Positions 27,182 to 36,209 of a stretch of DNA of 64,000 bases are shown here, in pieces (the stretch's first letter is position 1; each line of letters opens with the position of its first letter). Location of the stretch: the NCBI GenBank assembly GCA_913057725.1, contig CAJXOS010000008.1, positions 1 to 64,000 of the forward strand, read 5' to 3'. The notes below the pieces were generated by a model. The model was not told the DNA's origin and did no database searches. It worked only from the letters and a program-made list of their open reading frames with translations. The translations under genes were made by a program, and so were the position numbers. This DNA is from an uncultured Lewinella sp. (GTDB taxonomy: Bacteria > Bacteroidota > Bacteroidia > Chitinophagales > Saprospiraceae).

Positions 27182-27868
27182 ATGTCCATCATAAAAACCC
27201 GCGGTGTCACCAAAGTATATAACCCTGATAAGATTCCGGTTCATGCTCTGCGTGGAGTAGATCTGGATATTGAGGCGGGTGAATTCACTGCTATCGTCGG
27301 CCCATCCGGTTCGGGTAAAACCACTTTGCTAAACATTATTGGGGGCTTAGATCGTCCTTCTGGTGGTAGCGTTAGCGTAGGAGGTACATCCATCGGAGAG
27401 CTTTCGGATAATCAACTGATCGATTTCCGTAAGGAGAATATTGGCTTCGTTTTCCAGGCCTATAACCTCATACCTGTGCTCACGGCTCAGGAAAACGTGG
27501 AATTCGTGATGCTGCTGCAGAAACGTTCTGCTGAGGAGCGGCACCAGCGTTCAGAAGAGTTGTTGGCGGCGGTAGGGTTGGAGGATCAAATTAATAAGCG
27601 ACCGGCGGAAATGTCTGGAGGGCAGCAACAGCGCGTTGCAGTAGCTCGTGCCCTGGCACCGAAGCCCACCTTTATTCTCGCTGATGAACCGACCGCAAAC
27701 CTTGATTCTGCTTCTACGACTAACCTGCTAGACATCATGGCTCGCTTGAATCAGGAAGAGGGTGTCACCTTCGTATTCAGCACCCACGATCAGCGGGTGA
27801 TTGACCGTGCACGACGAGTAGTGACGCTGGACGATGGACAGATTATCAAGGACGAAGTACGGAAATGA
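27182..27868 (+). CDS. ABC transporter ATP-binding protein (LolD/MacB type)
   Basis: The 228-residue ATPase has all motifs: Walker A ([12 protein letters not shown]), Q-loop ([19 protein letters not shown]), signature ([15 protein letters not shown]), Walker B ([13 protein letters not shown]) and the switch His ([11 protein letters not shown]). The Q-loop text and length match the LolD/FtsE/MacB subgroup that drives FtsX-type permeases. Its stop overlaps the ATG of the barrel gene by 4 nt (27865-27868), which links expression of the motor and the outer-membrane component. Confidence 0.96.
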   Translation: MSIIKTRGVTKVYNPDKIPVHALRGVDLDIEAGEFTAIVGPSGSGKTTLLNIIGGLDRPSGGSVSVGGTSIGELSDNQLIDFRKENIGFVFQAYNLIPVLTAQENVEFVMLLQKRSAEERHQRSEELLAAVGLEDQINKRPAEMSGGQQQRVAVARALAPKPTFILADEPTANLDSASTTNLLDIMARLNQEEGVTFVFSTHDQRVIDRARRVVTLDDGQIIKDEVRK

Positions 27869-29073
27869 TAACCACCCATACCACAAGTTTGCTTAAGCGT
27901 TCACTTTTGATGTGTCTGCTACTCGGACTGGGTGCGTCCTTTTTATCTGCTCAGGATGAGGTGAAGTCAGAGTGGTATCTGAGTGGCTACGTGAAGCAGT
28001 TGCAGAACTTCAATTTCTTCAACGCCTCTTTCCCAGCACCGCCTACTTTTCAAGGAACGGATACGTTACTCCTCGATCAGTTTTTTCACAATCGTATCAA
28101 CCTGGAGTGGAGTAGGGGAGAGCACTGGCGCGTAAAGACTGGCCTCCGAACGCGATTATTCTACGGGGATATCGTAAAGGCCAACCCCTTGTACGCAGAA
28201 CAAATCTCTGCTGGTAGCAACGACTGGCTCGATCTGGATGCCGTATGGTTGGATAATGGTCAAATGGTGGGGCATAGTGTAGTAGACCGCTTATTTGCCG
28301 AGTACACCAATGAAGCCTGGGAAATTCGTGTCGGCCGACAGCGCGTCAATTGGGGCATCAGTACTGTCTGGAATCCGAATGATATTTTCAATGCCTACGC
28401 CTTTACTGACTTTGATTATGAAGAACGCCCCGGTGCAGATGCCTTACGAATCCGACGTTATTTAGGATTCAGCGGAAGCGCAGAATTGGCCATCCGAGCT
28501 GGCGATCGTTTGCGAGAGAGTGTAATTGCCGGGCGCTACATCTTTAATCAAGGCAGCTATGATATTCAGCTCATTGGCGGCTTCGCGCAGGATAATTGGG
28601 TGCTGGGAGGTGGCTGGGCAGGAAATATCAAAAATGCGGGCTTCAAAGGAGAGTTGAGCTGGTTTCATCAACCAGAAACGAGCGAGAACAGTCTGGCTGT
28701 TACTACCAATGTAGACTACGCTTTCGAAAAAGGGCTGTACCTAAATGTAGGAGGACTCTACAACAGCCGTGGACAAACAGAAGGAGGTATATTACAGCTC
28801 TTTACCTTCGAGTTGTCGGCACAGAATTTATACCCTTATCGTTGGGCGAGCTTCGTGAGTTTGTCCTATCCCGTTTCGCCCATTATCAACGCAGGCTTTA
28901 CCACTATCTACAGCCCGGTAGCTAGCCATGCTCTATTTGTGAACCCTACCTGCGCTGTATCTATCTCGGATAGTTGGAATATTGATTTGGTAGGGCAGAT
29001 CGTCTTTGATCAAACGGATACGTACAGTAGCCCGCTACAAGCTTTGTTCTTGCGGGTGAAATGGGCTTATTAG
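27865..29073 (+). CDS. Outer-membrane beta-barrel (DUF1302-like) of the ABC operon
   Basis: The 402-residue protein has a signal peptide ending in LGASFLSAQ and a strand-rich body ending in an aromatic residue (FLRVKWAY), as in outer-membrane barrels. The segment VGRQRVNWGISTVWNPNDIFN resembles the hallmark region of DUF1302-type barrels, which in Proteobacteria accompany lipid or steroid export systems together with LolB-like DUF1329 proteins and MMPL pumps. Translational coupling to the ATPase suggests it is the exit or insertion point of this system in the outer membrane. The exact family is uncertain, the barrel nature fairly sure. Confidence 0.82.
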   Translation: MITTHTTSLLKRSLLMCLLLGLGASFLSAQDEVKSEWYLSGYVKQLQNFNFFNASFPAPPTFQGTDTLLLDQFFHNRINLEWSRGEHWRVKTGLRTRLFYGDIVKANPLYAEQISAGSNDWLDLDAVWLDNGQMVGHSVVDRLFAEYTNEAWEIRVGRQRVNWGISTVWNPNDIFNAYAFTDFDYEERPGADALRIRRYLGFSGSAELAIRAGDRLRESVIAGRYIFNQGSYDIQLIGGFAQDNWVLGGGWAGNIKNAGFKGELSWFHQPETSENSLAVTTNVDYAFEKGLYLNVGGLYNSRGQTEGGILQLFTFELSAQNLYPYRWASFVSLSYPVSPIINAGFTTIYSPVASHALFVNPTCAVSISDSWNIDLVGQIVFDQTDTYSSPLQALFLRVKWAY

Positions 29074-29110
29074 TGCGGAGATATCTTTAGCTTTACAGGC
29101 AGGACATTCA

Positions 29111-30010
29111 TTGTTAGTTACTTGCCCAGTGAAGGAACAAACGCCAATTCAAGTCAAGTTTGAAAATCGTCAGAACCCTAAATCGGGGTTCGATCTTGTC
29201 GCCTTGGAAGGTGTTCCTACCCGTAAGGAACTGGATCATTCACCTTATCAGCTCCATCTCGTCAATTTCTATATCATTATTCTTGTAGAGGAGGGACAAG
29301 GTTCCCATGTCCTGGATTTCACCGAGTACTCCTGCCAAACTGGAAGTATCCTTACCGTCCGGAAGGACCAGCTGCACCGTTTCGTGCGGGGTTCAGTGAT
29401 GAAGGGCGTAATGCTTCTTTTTACGGATGATTTCTTGGACAGCTACCTCGATAAGCCAGAGGCCCAGAAAACAATTCAGTTGTTTAATGAGCTTTTGGGC
29501 GTACCCAAGATTCAACTAACCGAAGAGCAACAGCAGGAAATCTTTGCCATTGTTGCTCGAATCAGACAGGAGTATCTCGGACGTGCAGATGAATACTCGA
29601 CCAGTATCATCCGAAGCGAATTGCATATCCTTATATCAAAACTCTACCGGATCAAGGCTGCGAATAAGGAAGTGATTTGCAGCCGTAAGTACTTGAGTGA
29701 ATTTATCGAGTTACAGCAATTGGTCGAGCAAAATGTTACCCGCTACCCAAGGGTAGGCGAATACGCCAGGATGATGGGGCGTAGTACCAAGACATTAAAT
29801 ACCATTACCCAGGAGATCGTCAATAAGTCAGCTAAACAGTTCATTGACGAAATCTTGGTAAAACAGATCAAGCGCCTACTTATCAATACGGACTATCCCG
29901 TAAAAGAAGTCGCAGACCTTGCTGGCTTCTACGAGGTAACCAACTTCTATAAATACTTCAAGCGTCATGCCGGGCAGACGCCTGAGGTTTTCCGACGCAG
30001 TCATGCCTGA
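29111..30010 (+). CDS. AraC family transcriptional regulator
   Basis: The protein has an N-terminal cupin-like sensing domain (FYIIILVEEGQGSHVLDFTEYSCQTGSILTVRKDQLHRF) and a C-terminal double helix-turn-helix (PVKEVADLAGFYEVTNFYKYFKRHAGQTPEVFRRS). There is no ATG in the first part of the frame: the start is TTG at 29111 or GTG at 29129, and I cannot decide between them. It follows the barrel gene by 37 nt but precedes an unrelated lipoprotein gene by about 100 nt, so it may regulate either side. The ligand is unknown. Confidence 0.9.
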   Translation: MLVTCPVKEQTPIQVKFENRQNPKSGFDLVALEGVPTRKELDHSPYQLHLVNFYIIILVEEGQGSHVLDFTEYSCQTGSILTVRKDQLHRFVRGSVMKGVMLLFTDDFLDSYLDKPEAQKTIQLFNELLGVPKIQLTEEQQQEIFAIVARIRQEYLGRADEYSTSIIRSELHILISKLYRIKAANKEVICSRKYLSEFIELQQLVEQNVTRYPRVGEYARMMGRSTKTLNTITQEIVNKSAKQFIDEILVKQIKRLLINTDYPVKEVADLAGFYEVTNFYKYFKRHAGQTPEVFRRSHA

Positions 30011-30108
30011 TTTTCCCATTTTTACAGTTCTTCGGCTTTTTTGTATATCCATTTTGGTGCTTTTGGACCTCACCTTTGTAGTGTAATAATTAATCAAAAA
30101 CACTGAAG

Positions 30109-30993
30109 ATGAAGTCTTTATCAATTGCTGGGCTAATGTTGCTCGGACTGTTCTTAGTCGCTTGTAACGCCAGTAAAGATTCAGAAGTACAATCAGAACA
30201 ATCAGAACAAAGCACCGAAATGGCACTAACAAACAAGGAAAAAGCAATCGCACTCATTGAGAGTTTGGAAAATGGTGATCAGACCCCAGTCTCCTACATC
30301 AACCCCCAAAAGTATATCCAGCACAACCTGGCTGTTGGTGATGGTTTGGAAGGTTTTGGAGCAGTAATGGCTAATGCACCGGCTGATGGTTTCAACGCAA
30401 AAGTCGTGCGCGCTTTTGAAGACGGCAACTTCGTTGTCCTACATACTGAATATGATTTCTTTGGCCCTAAAGTAGGCTTCGATGTCTTCCGCTTTGAGGA
30501 TGGGCTAATCGTTGAGCACTGGGATAATTTGGCAGAAATTACTCCTCCAAATCCCAGCGGTCGTACTCAATTGGACGGTACTGCCACCATCGTAGACCTT
30601 GACAAGACCGCAGCGAACAAGCAGCTGGTACAGGGCTTTGTCACTGATATTCTAATGAACGGAGAAACAGATAAGCTGACCAACTATATCAGCACAGAGG
30701 AGTACCTACAGCATAACTCAGCAGTTGCTGATGGCCTGGACGGTTTGGGAGCCGCTCTAGCTTACTTCGCTGAGAATGGCCTGGTGATGGAATACGAAAA
30801 AGTACATACGGTAATCGGTGAAGGTAACTTCGTGCTAACGGTAAGTGAAGGGAAGTTCGGCGCCGGTGACCACGTTTCTTACTACGACCTCTTCCGCATC
30901 GACAACGGCAAGATCGTTGAGCACTGGGATGTCATCGAAACCATCCTTCCTGAATCAGAGTGGAAGAACACCAACGGAAAATTCGGTTTCTAA
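30109..30993 (+). CDS. Lipoprotein with two SnoaL/NTF2-like domains
   Basis: The 294-residue product starts with a lipoprotein signal (LLGLFLVACNAS). Two homologous halves follow: YIQHNLAVGDGLEGFGAVMA with FRFEDGLIVEHWDNLAEI, and YLQHNSAVADGLDGLGAAL with FRIDNGKIVEHWDVIETI. This pattern (QHN, then F-x-DG-I-EHWD) is that of SnoaL-like polyketide cyclase proteins of the NTF2 fold, which often bind small hydrophobic ligands. Two copies in one chain would mimic the usual dimer. Enzymatic activity cannot be claimed. The AraC gene directly upstream may control it. Confidence 0.88.
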   Translation: MKSLSIAGLMLLGLFLVACNASKDSEVQSEQSEQSTEMALTNKEKAIALIESLENGDQTPVSYINPQKYIQHNLAVGDGLEGFGAVMANAPADGFNAKVVRAFEDGNFVVLHTEYDFFGPKVGFDVFRFEDGLIVEHWDNLAEITPPNPSGRTQLDGTATIVDLDKTAANKQLVQGFVTDILMNGETDKLTNYISTEEYLQHNSAVADGLDGLGAALAYFAENGLVMEYEKVHTVIGEGNFVLTVSEGKFGAGDHVSYYDLFRIDNGKIVEHWDVIETILPESEWKNTNGKFGF

Positions 30994-31030
30994 CTTTCAG
31001 CCATAACTGAGAATTTGAATCGAAAACAAG

Positions 31031-31077
31031 AAACCATTGTTCAGGTCAACCTCAGGCTCGGACAATGGTTTTCTTAT
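31031..31077 (+). terminator. Probable terminator of the SnoaL-like gene
   Basis: AAACCATTGT (31031-31040) pairs with ACAATGGTTT (31062-31071), with a small AGGT/ACCT helix in the loop, followed by TCTTAT. The T-run is weak, so termination may be partial. Confidence 0.5.
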
Positions 31078-31124
31078 ATGCAAGCCCCAACTAACAAACC
31101 ATCAAACCATCAAACTAACTAACC

Positions 31125-31610
31125 ATGCCCTACACCATCCCCGCTCAAACTCGCATTGGTCATGTTCACCTCAAGGTGTCTTCCATTCCTAAAGCATTGG
31201 AGTTCTACCGTGATCTTTTAGGCTTCAAGGTTATGTCCACTTACGGAGAACAGGCGGCCTTTATCTCAGCCGGAGGTTACCATCACCATATCGGTCTGAA
31301 TACCTGGTACAGTAAGGGGGGGGAGCCAGCACCTAAAGGGAGTACAGGGCTATTCCACACGGCTATTCTGTATCCTACTCGCAAAGATCTGGCTATTGCA
31401 CTTAAGCGTTTAGTTGATGCCAAATATCCACTCACAGGCGCCGCTGATCATGGTGTCTCGGAAGCACTCTACTTAGATGACCCTGATGGAAACGGCGTTG
31501 AACTGTATTGGGATAAGCCAGAGAGCGAATGGCCGAAAAAAACTGACGGTAGCCTGGATATGTACACCAAGCGACTTGATGTGGAGGCGCTTTTGGCGGA
31601 GGCCAATTAA
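31125..31610 (+). CDS. VOC family (glyoxalase-like) protein
   Basis: The 161-residue protein has the paired beta-alpha-beta-beta-beta modules of the vicinal oxygen chelate fold: TRIGHVHLKVSSIPKALEFYRDLLGFKV at the start and ALYLDDPDGNGVELYWD near the end. The metal-ligand positions (His in GHVHLKV, His in GLFHTAI, Glu in GVELYWD) are present, which fits a catechol-dioxygenase-like or glyoxalase-like enzyme. The substrate is not predictable. No signal peptide. It sits alone between two lipoprotein genes. Confidence 0.9.
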   Translation: MPYTIPAQTRIGHVHLKVSSIPKALEFYRDLLGFKVMSTYGEQAAFISAGGYHHHIGLNTWYSKGGEPAPKGSTGLFHTAILYPTRKDLAIALKRLVDAKYPLTGAADHGVSEALYLDDPDGNGVELYWDKPESEWPKKTDGSLDMYTKRLDVEALLAEAN

Positions 31611-31669
31611 AAACAGAATTTTTTTCTTCATTCCCATTTTTTGACACTCCCGGCCTGCATATTGCCGGT

Positions 31670-32104
31670 ATGAAGAATACTACAACGCGCCTTATTACTG
31701 CAATAGCTGTATCGCTCCTTCTTGCGTGTGAGCCTGAGCAGGATATTCTACCGGCTAGCGAGCCACCCACTACAATCATTATTGATCTAGAAGAAGAGCA
31801 CTTCCTTTTTGAGGGGCATTGGTATCCGTGGGCGATTTCAATTATGCAGTGCAGCCCGGCTTTTAGCTTAGACTTGAATTGGGAAGAAGGAATACTAACT
31901 ATTAAGCACTGCCAGGCTGCCTTAGGACCAGCTCTAGAGAATATCGTTTTATATCATTCCACCTGCCCGGACGCAAATGTTATGGAGTTTGAGATTCGCG
32001 AAGAACGTTCGATTCTAAACTACATTGCGCAAATTCCAACGGCGGGGATCACTTGTCTGCGCCAAGAAGATTCCTGGCTGGAGCTCCAACTCGAATGGGA
32101 GTAA
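31670..32104 (+). CDS. Small hypothetical lipoprotein
   Basis: This 144-residue product has a short lipoprotein signal (IAVSLLLACEPE) and an acidic mature part with four Cys residues besides the lipidated one (MQCSPAF, IKHCQAA, HSTCPDA, ITCLRQE). Disulfides are therefore possible after export. I do not recognise a family. It lies 60 nt after the VOC gene and about 180 nt before the protease gene, which has its own promoter. Confidence 0.65.
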   Translation: MKNTTTRLITAIAVSLLLACEPEQDILPASEPPTTIIIDLEEEHFLFEGHWYPWAISIMQCSPAFSLDLNWEEGILTIKHCQAALGPALENIVLYHSTCPDANVMEFEIREERSILNYIAQIPTAGITCLRQEDSWLELQLEWE

Positions 32105-32200
32105 TGTCGGATGCCCAACCAATCCGACTGACCTTGCTAACTCAACTAACCAACTATCCCGTTATTCTTTGTCTCCTCTACGCTAATTGGAGAAGCGCTT

Positions 32201-32231
32201 TTGGAGCGAGCGGGTATTTCGGTTAATTTTG
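32201..32231 (+). promoter_or_regulatory. Promoter of the T9SS-exported protease gene
   Basis: TTTTG ending at 32203, a 20-nt spacer and TAATTTTG (32224-32231) match the Bacteroidota consensus at both elements. The predicted start near 32238 leaves a leader of about 47 nt before the ATG at 32285 and shows that the track's TTG start at 32201 is actually the -33 box. Confidence 0.7.
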
Positions 32232-32284
32232 ATGCACTTTGGAAATTTAACGCAAGAAAACAATCATCAAACAACCTAGGGACT

Positions 32285-35200
32285 ATGCAGAAGCAACTAA
32301 TTACGCTTTTGCTGCTATTGTCAACGGTATGGCTTTCGCTCAATAGTCAAACTATCGCACAACTGGCAGCTGGCACCAAGCATTTGGATGCCATCGAAAA
32401 ACTACAGCTTCCCGCTTTAGATAACGAAGCTCTTCTTGAACAAGAAATGGCCCGTCGTGGCCCCGGCATTGCACCTCGTTTTGCCGAAAGTATGATCGTT
32501 GATGTTTCTCCCGAAACACACGGTAACTGGACTTATCGCGGCGGTAAAGCCATCTGGCGCCTACGCGTACCTTCTCCGGGAGCAAAGTCGCTAAACTTTG
32601 GCTTTGATAAGTACGTGATGCCTCCTGGCGGTAAGCTCATGCTGTTCAGTGCTGACCTAAAGGAGATACAAGGACCGTTTACACCAGCTGATAATGAAGA
32701 GCATGCTGAGCTTTGGACACCAGTTGTACCAGGCGACGATATCATCATTGAGGTAAGCGTACCGGAAGGACTAGAGCAAGATCTACAGTTGCACCTGAAG
32801 TCGGTAAACCACGACTTCTTGGGCTTCTCTGATGTAGCATCTAGTGTGTTGTCGGGTTCTTGTAACCTAGACGTAGCTTGTGGGTCTGAGGACGGATGGG
32901 CTATTGTCGACCAATACCGTGATATCATTCAATCGGTAGCCGTATACGGACAAGGAGGTAACACCTTCTGTACTGGTTTCCTCGTAAATAATGCTCGTGA
33001 AGATTGTACACCTTTCTTCATGACTGCCGATCACTGTGGTGTTGGGCCAGGTAATGCTGCTAGTATCGTAGTGTACTGGAACTACATGAACAGCGAATGT
33101 CGCCAGCCAGGTTCTGTGGAAAGTGGACAGAATGGAGATGGCTCCCTAGCTGATTTCAATACGGGCAGTATTTTCCGTGCAGCTTACTCGCCATCCGATA
33201 TGGTATTGGTAGAGTTGGACGATCCTGTTTCAGAAACAGCAGATGCTTTTTTCGCGGGCTGGGATGCTCGCGAAGTATTGGAGCAGGATACGATCATTGC
33301 GGTACACCACCCGAGAACGGAGGAGAAGCGCATCAGCTTTGAATTTGACGGCGTTTATCGTGGGGCTTGGGGCCAGGGTGCTGCTCCAATAGCAGATGGT
33401 AATCACCTGGTAATTGCTGACTGGGATATTGGTACTACGGAGGGTGGATCTTCAGGTTCGCCAATCTTTGATAGTGATAAACGCGTAGTTGGTCAGTTGC
33501 ACGGTGGTGCGGCTGCTTGTGGCAATGATGCTTACGATAGCTACGGTTGGTTTGCTACCTCTTGGGTAGGGGGTGGAACTTCTTCCTCTCGCCTGAGTGA
33601 TTGGCTTGATCCGGATAATACCGGGATCATGATGATCGACGGTCGTGCCCAAATCCGTTGTAGCTTCTTTGCGCTTGCTGAGCCAGCTGCACAGACCCTT
33701 TGTGCACCGGAGATTGCCACTTACGATATTAGTGTGAGCGAGAACTTTGTTTCACCAGTAACGCTGAGTATTCCTAACCTGCCAGCTGGGCTCACCGTAG
33801 TGTTTGATGAAGACACAGTTGCACCAGGAGGAACAACACAGATGACCATTACCGGTACCGAGAACCTAGGTGCAGGAACCTATTCCTTTAACCTACTGGG
33901 TACGGATGGGAATGAAAATAGTGATCAGGTGCTTACGCTAAACATCTTTGCTAGCGCGCCTGGAGCACCAATGCTCACCACGCCAGTTGATGCTGCTGTT
34001 GATCAGCAAACAACTTTATTGCTGGATTGGGCAGCTACTCAATTCGCAGAAGGATATGATATTGAATTAGCGACCGACCCTGCATTTAGCACGGTAGTTG
34101 CCAGTGCATCTGATTTGTCGGAGACTTCTTACTTCGTACCAAACCTCGAGACGCTAACAACTTATTACTGGCGTGTTCGTGCAAGCAATCCTTGTGGAGA
34201 CGGTGCCTGGTCAGGAGACTTTGAATTTACTACTGCTGATCAAGCTTGTGGTTTCGCACAAGCGGATACCGATGGACAAAGCATTGGGCCTAACAATGGT
34301 GCGGTGACGAATTCAGAATTGGTGATTACTCAGACGGGAGAAATTGCTGAGATTAAACTGACCAACCTTAGCACAGACCACACTTGGGTGGGTGACTTAA
34401 GCGCGACCTTGACCTCGCCAGAAGGAATCACGATTAACCTGTTTAATCGCCCGGATTGTGATGAGCCAGGTTTGTTGGTAGATTTCGCCGATGACGCTAC
34501 TGCTACTTCCACTGATTTCGTCAACACCTGTACTCCTGGTGGAGCGGCTATCGAAGGCGAATTCCAACCGGCAGAACCACTGTCTACTTTTGTCGGCCGC
34601 GAAGCGTCTGGTACGTGGACACTTTCCATTCGCGATAATGCCAACTTTGATGGTGGTAATCTTCTAGGTTGGAACCTAGAAATTTGTACCGCAGTTACTT
34701 CTCAAGCGACCTTGTCCACCTCTGCTGACGACCTGGAAGCTTGTATCGGTGTAGATGCCAGTTTAGAGCTAACTATCGGAACAGACTTTGCTTCAGATGT
34801 TACGCTTGATGTAGATGGTTTACCAATGGGCGCCTTGGCGAACTTTGAAAGCAATCCGGCAGATCCTGGTGCTACTGTGAATGTAAATATCACTGGCCTT
34901 ACCGCTGCTGGAGCTTATACTCTGACGTTTTCTGCCAATGATGGCTCCCAGAATGCGTCTGTAAACGTAGCTTTAGAAGTACAATCTCCACCTGCTTTGA
35001 GTGCACCGCAGTCGCCAGCTAATAATGCTGAGTTTATGGGTGGTAATTCAATTGGTTTCAGTTGGGCATCGGTGTCGAATGCGGAGGAATATCGCTTGCA
35101 GATTGCTACTGATGATAACTTCAGTAATATCATCGTAGACCAAGTGACAACCATGACTTCTTTCTCGAATACACTTGACGAAGGTCAATACTACTGGCGC

Positions 35201-35533
35201 ATCGTATCGAGTAATGAATGTGGTGATTCGGTTACCGGCTTCCGTGCCTTTACCGTTTCTTCTCCAAATGCTACGGTTGAGGTGGCAGGGGCATCGATTG
35301 AGATCTGGCCTAATCCAACCACTGGTCCATTGCGAATTACTTTGTCGCAGGATATTCAGTCAGATTTGATGGTTACGCTATTGAGCATTAACGGTCAACT
35401 CTTGCAGCGCAATGTGTTGAGTCCTCAGGCAGGAACAACTACGCTTGATATGAGTGATCTTCCGAGTGGTGTTTATCTGTTGCAATTGCAACATGAAGGC
35501 ACTCGTAAGGCAGTACGAATTGTACGCCAGTAA
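32285..35533 (+). CDS. T9SS-exported trypsin-like serine protease with accessory domains
   Basis: The proper start is the ATG at 32285 (MQKQLITLLLLL signal), giving 1,082 residues. A propeptide-like region leads into a trypsin-like domain with catalytic His (TADHCG, near 247), Asp (SPSDMVLVELDD) and Ser (TTEGGSSGSPIF, near 385), similar to lysyl endopeptidases of Bacteroidota. Then follow an FN3-like module, a proprotein-convertase P-like domain (near 652-802, GTWTLSIRDNANFDGG), a second Ig/FN3 module and a type A T9SS sorting domain (IEIWPNPTTGPL). It is an extracellular protease. A strong terminator follows. Confidence 0.93.
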   Translation: MQKQLITLLLLLSTVWLSLNSQTIAQLAAGTKHLDAIEKLQLPALDNEALLEQEMARRGPGIAPRFAESMIVDVSPETHGNWTYRGGKAIWRLRVPSPGAKSLNFGFDKYVMPPGGKLMLFSADLKEIQGPFTPADNEEHAELWTPVVPGDDIIIEVSVPEGLEQDLQLHLKSVNHDFLGFSDVASSVLSGSCNLDVACGSEDGWAIVDQYRDIIQSVAVYGQGGNTFCTGFLVNNAREDCTPFFMTADHCGVGPGNAASIVVYWNYMNSECRQPGSVESGQNGDGSLADFNTGSIFRAAYSPSDMVLVELDDPVSETADAFFAGWDAREVLEQDTIIAVHHPRTEEKRISFEFDGVYRGAWGQGAAPIADGNHLVIADWDIGTTEGGSSGSPIFDSDKRVVGQLHGGAAACGNDAYDSYGWFATSWVGGGTSSSRLSDWLDPDNTGIMMIDGRAQIRCSFFALAEPAAQTLCAPEIATYDISVSENFVSPVTLSIPNLPAGLTVVFDEDTVAPGGTTQMTITGTENLGAGTYSFNLLGTDGNENSDQVLTLNIFASAPGAPMLTTPVDAAVDQQTTLLLDWAATQFAEGYDIELATDPAFSTVVASASDLSETSYFVPNLETLTTYYWRVRASNPCGDGAWSGDFEFTTADQACGFAQADTDGQSIGPNNGAVTNSELVITQTGEIAEIKLTNLSTDHTWVGDLSATLTSPEGITINLFNRPDCDEPGLLVDFADDATATSTDFVNTCTPGGAAIEGEFQPAEPLSTFVGREASGTWTLSIRDNANFDGGNLLGWNLEICTAVTSQATLSTSADDLEACIGVDASLELTIGTDFASDVTLDVDGLPMGALANFESNPADPGATVNVNITGLTAAGAYTLTFSANDGSQNASVNVALEVQSPPALSAPQSPANNAEFMGGNSIGFSWASVSNAEEYRLQIATDDNFSNIIVDQVTTMTSFSNTLDEGQYYWRIVSSNECGDSVTGFRAFTVSSPNATVEVAGASIEIWPNPTTGPLRITLSQDIQSDLMVTLLSINGQLLQRNVLSPQAGTTTLDMSDLPSGVYLLQLQHEGTRKAVRIVRQ

Positions 35534-35552
35534 GGTTTAATTCAGAAAAATG

Positions 35553-35598
35553 AAGTCGGAAATCGGGGAGTCTTGACCTTGGTTTTCGACTTTTTTTT
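35553..35598 (+). terminator. Strong rho-independent terminator of the protease gene
   Basis: AAGTCGGAAA pairs with TTTTCGACTT over 10 bp (one G-U) and is followed immediately by further T, giving eight in a row. Confidence 0.85.
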
Positions 35599-35654
35599 GC
35601 GCGATGAATCGCGCTATCTAGTATCGTTTTTCTTTCCCACTTCCCACTTCCCAC
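35599..35654. repeat. REP-like palindrome plus 7-bp tandem repeat
   Basis: GCGCGAT-GA-ATCGCGC (35599-35614) is a perfect 7-bp inverted repeat with a 2-nt centre. Some 20 nt later TTCCCAC occurs three times in tandem (35634-35654), ending 6 nt before the next convergent stop codon. Neither has a T-run for termination. Confidence 0.6.
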
Positions 35655-35660
35655 TTATGA

Positions 35661-36182
35661 TCATTCTTTAAACCAACCCGCGTATTTCAGGTAGGCGTTG
35701 GAGATACGATCGATGGTATCGCCAAACTGTTCGGCGCTTAGGGCTTTTACTTTTTTGGCGGGTACGCCAGCGTAGATGTAGCCACTTTCACAACGCATAT
35801 CCGCCAGAACAACTGCACCAGCAGCAATGAGTACGTGTTCTTCGATCACGGCATTGTCCATTACTATGGCACCCATGCCTATGAGGACGTTATCGTGAAT
35901 GGTACAGCCATGTACAATGGCTCGGTGGCCAATACTCACATTGTTGCCGATATGAGTGGCGGCCCGTTCAAAAGTACCGTGGATAACAGCCCCGTCTTGG
36001 ACGTTCACTTTGTTTCCCATTCGGATACTGTTGACATCACCGCGGACAACAGCTTGGAACCAGATACTACAATCATCGCCCATTGTGGTGTCTCCTATGA
36101 TGGTAGCGTTTTCGGCTAGAAAACAATTCTCTCCCCATTCCGGCGTAAAGCCACGTACAGATTTTATCAGCGCCATTCTCAT
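35661..36182 (-). CDS. Gamma-carbonic-anhydrase family hexapeptide protein
   Basis: The 173-residue protein is a left-handed beta-helix of hexapeptide repeats (IIGDTTMGDDCSIWF, HIGNNVSIGHRAIVHGCTIHDNVLIGMGAIVMD). The His residues in IGHRAIVHGC correspond to the zinc ligands of gamma-class carbonic anhydrases such as YrdA/PaaY, and QDGAVIH is also conserved. It forms trimers; activity as carbonic anhydrase is often not detected in this subgroup. A second ATG two codons in (MALIKSV) is an equally good start. It follows the zinc-ribbon/TerB gene by 27 nt on the same strand. Confidence 0.93.
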   Translation of the reverse strand: MRMALIKSVRGFTPEWGENCFLAENATIIGDTTMGDDCSIWFQAVVRGDVNSIRMGNKVNVQDGAVIHGTFERAATHIGNNVSIGHRAIVHGCTIHDNVLIGMGAIVMDNAVIEEHVLIAAGAVVLADMRCESGYIYAGVPAKKVKALSAEQFGDTIDRISNAYLKYAGWFKE

Positions 36183-36209
36183 GTGTTTGATGAATAGCCC
36201 TAAGATATT

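Noticed and set aside
32201-32284. Track N-terminus of the protease (from TTG at 32201)
   Set aside because: This stretch is the promoter and leader; the signal peptide starts at the ATG at 32285.
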